Assembly (NCBI RefSeq): GCF_004320525.1 | Contig: NZ_SIHX01000001.1 | Location: forward strand, 1 to 64,000 | Direction of reading: 5' to 3' | DNA: 64,000 bases | Origin: Arthrobacter sp. S39 | GTDB taxonomy: Bacteria > Actinomycetota > Actinomycetes > Actinomycetales > Micrococcaceae | Shown here: piece after piece, positions 60,924 through 64,000 of the stretch | Layout of the letters: each line of letters starts with the position of its first letter | Position numbering within the stretch: position 1 is the stretch's first letter | Position numbers and translations under genes: made by a program | The notes under the pieces: model-generated | The model's input: the letters and a program-made list of their open reading frames with translations, nothing else | Told to the model about the DNA's origin: nothing | Database searches by the model: none

Positions 60924-61727
60924 CTATTCCTCGATCTCGATGTGCGTCGGATCCAGGACGCGGCGCAGGAACTCCTTGGTGCGGGACTGCGTGGGGGCGG
61001 AGATGACCTGTTCGGCCACGCCTTCCTCCACCACGACGCCGCCGTCCATGAAGACCACGCGGTCGGCCACTTCGCGGGCAAAGCCCATCTCGTGGGTCAC
61101 CACCAGCATGGTCATGCCCTCCTTGGCCAGGTTCCGCATAACCGAGAGGACATCGCCCACGGTCTCGGGGTCCAGTGCGGAGGTGGGCTCGTCAAAGAGC
61201 ATCAGTTCGGGGTTCATGCTCAGCGCCCGGGCAATGGCCACGCGCTGCTGCTGGCCGCCGGAAAGCTGGTCCGGGAAACGGTCGGACAGGTGCCCCAGGC
61301 CCACGCGGTCCAGGTTGTGCTGGGCCACCTCGTCCGCCTCGGCCAGTGACCGCTTCAGGACCTTGGTCTGGGCGATGGTGCAGTTCCGCTTGGCGTCCAG
61401 GTGCGGGAACAGGTTGAACTGCTGGAACACCATGCCCACTTTGCGGCGCATCTTGTCGATGTCCACGTCGGGATCGGTGGCTTCGAAACCGCCCACCTGG
61501 ATGGCGCCTTCGTTGGGCTGTTCCAGCAGGTTCACGCAGCGCAGCAGGGTGGATTTGCCGGAACCGGACGGGCCGATCAGGCACACCACTTCGCCAGGCT
61601 TCACGTCGAGGCTGATGCCCTTGAGCACTTCGTTGGTGCCGTAGGACTTGCGCAGGTCCTTGATGGACACGCCTGCCGCGTTGACGGTGCCGGGGTTGCC
61701 GGCGGTGGAATTTACGACGTCGTTCAT
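60924..61727 (-). CDS. amino acid ABC transporter ATP-binding protein
   Basis: The chosen start is ATG 61727, giving 267 residues; the frame upstream overlaps the permease. Walker A is GPSGSGKST at 52-60, the signature is [15 protein letters not shown] and Walker B is [12 protein letters not shown]. It is of the GlnQ/GluA polar amino acid type. It is 11 bp after the permease gene in the operon. Confidence 0.92.
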   Translation of the reverse strand: MNDVVNSTAGNPGTVNAAGVSIKDLRKSYGTNEVLKGISLDVKPGEVVCLIGPSGSGKSTLLRCVNLLEQPNEGAIQVGGFEATDPDVDIDKMRRKVGMVFQQFNLFPHLDAKRNCTIAQTKVLKRSLAEADEVAQHNLDRVGLGHLSDRFPDQLSGGQQQRVAIARALSMNPELMLFDEPTSALDPETVGDVLSVMRNLAKEGMTMLVVTHEMGFAREVADRVVFMDGGVVVEEGVAEQVISAPTQSRTKEFLRRVLDPTHIEIEE

Positions 61728-61738
61728 GGCTTCCCTGC

Positions 61739-62530
61739 CTATCGCTTGGTCCGCGCGGAGCGGCTTTCGAACTTCCGGGCCAGGAGGCTCAGCGGGATGG
61801 TGATGACCAGGTAGAAGGCGCCGGCGACCAGGAGCGGCGTCAGGCCGGCGCCCAGGCTGGAGATGCCGTCGCGGCCGAACTTGGTCAGCTCGTACTGCGA
61901 CGCGGTCAGGCCCAGGACATAGATCAGCGAGGAGTCCTTGGTGAGCAGGATGACCTCGTTGGTCAGCGGCGGCAGCACGATCTTGAACGCCTGCGGGATG
62001 ACGATGGAGACCATGGCCCGCCACTGCGGCATGCCCAGCGAACGGGCGGCTTCCAGCTGTCCCTTGGGCACAGCCTGCAGGCCGGCGCGGAGGGTCTCAG
62101 CGATGTATGCCGACGCGACCATACCCAGCGAAACCATGACCACGATGGTCACGTTCCAGGAGACGCCGAAGGCCAAGGGGACGCCGTAGCCGAAGGCGAT
62201 GAACACCAGCAGTGCCGGGATGCCGCGGAAGAACTCGATGTAGCCCGTGGCGATCCAGCGGTACAGCGGGAAGGCGGAGAGCTTCATCAGGGCCAGCAGC
62301 AGACCGCCGGACAGCCCAACGACGAAGCCCAGGAACGTGTAGATCAGGGTGTTTTTCAGGCCCACCAGGAAGATGTCCGGGAACATCGGGCCGATCTTGC
62401 CGAAGTTGAAGACGCTGTTGCCGATGGTCTTCCAGTCCGTGGCCAGGACCAGTGCGGCCACTGCCACAATGAAGATGCCGATCTGGACATACAGGCTCAC
62501 TCTGGCCCGTTGACGTGCGGTCATTGCCAT
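61739..62530 (-). CDS. amino acid ABC transporter permease
   Basis: This 263-residue HisM/GlnP-type permease has five to six helices and the EAA loop [20 protein letters not shown]. The start is ATG 62530 or 62524. It is the single permease of the operon and probably works as a homodimer. Confidence 0.9.
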   Translation of the reverse strand: MAMTARQRARVSLYVQIGIFIVAVAALVLATDWKTIGNSVFNFGKIGPMFPDIFLVGLKNTLIYTFLGFVVGLSGGLLLALMKLSAFPLYRWIATGYIEFFRGIPALLVFIAFGYGVPLAFGVSWNVTIVVMVSLGMVASAYIAETLRAGLQAVPKGQLEAARSLGMPQWRAMVSIVIPQAFKIVLPPLTNEVILLTKDSSLIYVLGLTASQYELTKFGRDGISSLGAGLTPLLVAGAFYLVITIPLSLLARKFESRSARTKR

Positions 62531-62655
62531 GGGGTGCTCACATTCGTAGTGCGTGGCTGAGGCCCCGGACCTACTGCGGTACAGCGTGTCCGGGGCCCCG
62601 GCGGCATGGTTCTCAGGGCGGCGAAGGCCTCAGTTTCCTGGGGCCGAAGCGCTGG

Positions 62656-63456
62656 CTACTTGGCGACCTCGCCGAACCAGGTGGTCTCAAACTTCTTGAG
62701 GGTTCCGTCGTCGGTCAGGCGCTTGAGCGTTCCGTTGACCTTCTCGGCCATGGCGGTGTTGCCTTTTTTGATGGAGATTCCCAGCTGCTCACCGGTGGCG
62801 AACTTCTCAACAGCCTTGAACTTGGGCTCATCCTTGATGGCGTAGCCCAGGACGGACTGGTTGCCCAGGGCCGCGTCGATAGTGCCGGCCTGCAGGGCCT
62901 GGACCAGGAGGCCGGTGTCCTCGAACTGCTGGGCGTCGAGGCCCTTCTCTGCTGCGTAGTCGGCTCCGGTGGTGGCCTGCTGGACGCCCACCTTCTTGCC
63001 CTTGGCGTCGTCCAGGGTCTTGATGCCGGAGTCCGTGCTGGCCACGAGGGCCAGGTCGTCGTCCAGGTACGGGGTGGAGAAGTCCATGACGGACTTGCGG
63101 GTGTCCGTGATGGAAATCGAGGAGATGGAGACGTCGCACTGGGTGAGCGCCGTGCCGGTCTCGATCGCTTCGAAGGAGCTGTCCACAACGCTCAGTTCGG
63201 CTTTGAGGTCCTTGGCGACCTCCGCGGCGATGTCCATGTCGAAACCGACGGTCTTGCCGTCCTTCTGGAATTCGAACGGCTCGTAGGGGACGTCGGAGCA
63301 GACCGTGAGCTTGCCGGCGTTGATGAGCTGGATGCCGCCTTCGGATGCTGCCGGGGTGGAGCTGCCGCCGCATGCCGTGAGGGTGAGGGCGCCGGCGGCG
63401 AGGATTGCTGCTGCCTTGGCGGTCATTTTGGCCGTGGCCAGGGACTTGAGCTGCAT
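62656..63456 (-). CDS. amino acid ABC transporter substrate-binding lipoprotein
   Basis: This 266-residue protein has a lipoprotein signal (Cys29 in ALTLTACGG) and a family 3 solute-binding domain (KLTVCSDVPYEPFEFQKDGK, VGFDMDIAAEV, KKVGVQQATTGADYA). Family 3 proteins bind polar amino acids such as glutamate or glutamine. It is the first gene of the operon, 125 bp before the permease. The start is ATG 63456. Confidence 0.9.
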   Translation of the reverse strand: MQLKSLATAKMTAKAAAILAAGALTLTACGGSSTPAASEGGIQLINAGKLTVCSDVPYEPFEFQKDGKTVGFDMDIAAEVAKDLKAELSVVDSSFEAIETGTALTQCDVSISSISITDTRKSVMDFSTPYLDDDLALVASTDSGIKTLDDAKGKKVGVQQATTGADYAAEKGLDAQQFEDTGLLVQALQAGTIDAALGNQSVLGYAIKDEPKFKAVEKFATGEQLGISIKKGNTAMAEKVNGTLKRLTDDGTLKKFETTWFGEVAK

Positions 63457-63529
63457 AATTCTTACCTTTTGTTGCAGGGGTATGCGGTACTAAATCGGTT
63501 CATAGTGTAGCGCCGAACAAGAGATGTGC

Positions 63530-63572
63530 ATCACAGGAAACTTAGTTTCACTATTGGATAACTAAACTACCG
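63530..63572 (-). promoter_or_regulatory. control region upstream of amino acid ABC operon
   Basis: ACTTAGTTT (63540-63548) and AACTAAACT (63560-63568) form an imperfect inverted repeat in an AT-rich patch 84 bp before the binding-protein start. It may be an operator or overlap the promoter. Confidence 0.4.
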
Positions 63573-63630
63573 CTGATTTCAAGCCTAGGCGAGGGGTAGG
63601 TGTCTGCGATCCCGGACACTCCGGCGGAAA

Positions 63631-64000
63631 CTAGCTGTTGATGCCCAGCGACTCAAGCATCGGCCGGAACTTCGCCCACGTCTCGGCGAGTTCGGCCTCG
63701 GGCTGGGAACCGTCGACTATGCCGCAGCCGGCATACAGGCGCACCGTATCCGGCGACTCGATCACGGCCCCGCGCAGCGCGATACCCCACTCGCCGTTGC
63801 CGGCCGCGTCCAGCCACCCCACCGGCCCGGCATAGGGCCCGCGGTCCAGGTGTTCAAGCTTGCGGATCAGCGCACCCGCCACCAGTGTGGGCGTGCCGCA
63901 GACGGCGGCCGTCGGGTGCAGCGCGTTAATCAGGGCCAGGCACGTGGGGACATGTCCCTCCACCTCGGCGAGTTCGGCCTTCACGTCCGACGCCAGGTGC
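63631..64000 (-). CDS. menF: isochorismate synthase, C-terminal part (cut by window edge)
   Basis: The frame continues past the right window edge. The visible part is the C-terminus of a chorismate-binding enzyme: PTAAVCGTPTLVAGALIRKL, RGPYAGPVGWLDAAGNGEWG, and VRLYAGCGIVDGSQPEAELA with the metal- and substrate-binding residues. With menC and menD in the window, an isochorismate synthase for menaquinone synthesis (MenF) is likely, though a salicylate- or siderophore-type enzyme cannot be excluded. Confidence 0.8.
   Translation of the reverse strand, partial: HLASDVKAELAEVEGHVPTCLALINALHPTAAVCGTPTLVAGALIRKLEHLDRGPYAGPVGWLDAAGNGEWGIALRGAVIESPDTVRLYAGCGIVDGSQPEAELAETWAKFRPMLESLGINS

Overview
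The window is high-GC actinobacterial chromosome. Dense GC-rich coding, many GTG starts, menaquinone genes (menC, menD, menF), a three-gene branched-chain-type 2-oxoacid dehydrogenase and abundant ABC transporters point to the Micrococcaceae, most likely Arthrobacter or Pseudarthrobacter. This placement is inferred from content, not from a marker gene.

Layout. 0-9.4 kb is a lower-GC accessory segment: an ISL3-type transposase remnant, a surface-glycan cluster (pyruvyl transferase, flippase, acyltransferase-SGNH protein, Tat-exported beta-helix protein) and a broken copy of the ParA-like gene that is intact at 18.2 kb. 9.9-14.4 kb holds an Lrp/AsnC regulator divergent from E1alpha-E1beta-E2 genes. 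14.5-20.2 kb has an SGNH hydrolase, a metallo-hydrolase, small membrane proteins and the intact ParA/MinD-like ATPase. At 20.3-22.0 kb two diverged copies of a structured RNA-like element flank a GNAT acetyltransferase; one copy forms the leader of a frameshifted Hpt-like gene.

22.8-29.9 kb is a fructan-type catabolic operon: LacI regulator, ABC transporter (binding protein, two permeases), GH172/DUF2961 and GH32. 30.0-34.8 kb is an insert of small, lower-GC, immunity-like genes (SMI1/KNR4, DUF2185, a KptA-like protein and several unknowns). A second LacI regulator, closely related to the first and carrying the same operator core, follows at 34.8 kb. 37.6-39.6 kb has an MFS transporter and a lipase-like hydrolase.

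40-43.4 kb is a SipW-type signal peptidase locus with three small exported proteins that look like its substrates. 43.4-50.2 kb has a flavoprotein/TetR divergent pair with a clear operator, a Zn-ribbon protein fused to a beta-lactamase-like domain lacking its active-site residues, a wHTH-nucleotidyltransferase, a PAP2 phosphatase, an MFS transporter and a ChrB-like protein. 50.3-55.5 kb has an ArsR/AHSA1 pair and an ABC exporter-GbsR-CorA operon with a palindromic operator. 55.5-64 kb has menC, a PhoX-type phosphatase, menD, a glutamate-type amino acid ABC transporter and the 3' end of menF.

Long inverted repeats, several of them perfect with 24-25 bp arms, recur between genes in the right half and probably act as U-tract-free terminators. 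No tRNA, rRNA or CRISPR array was found.
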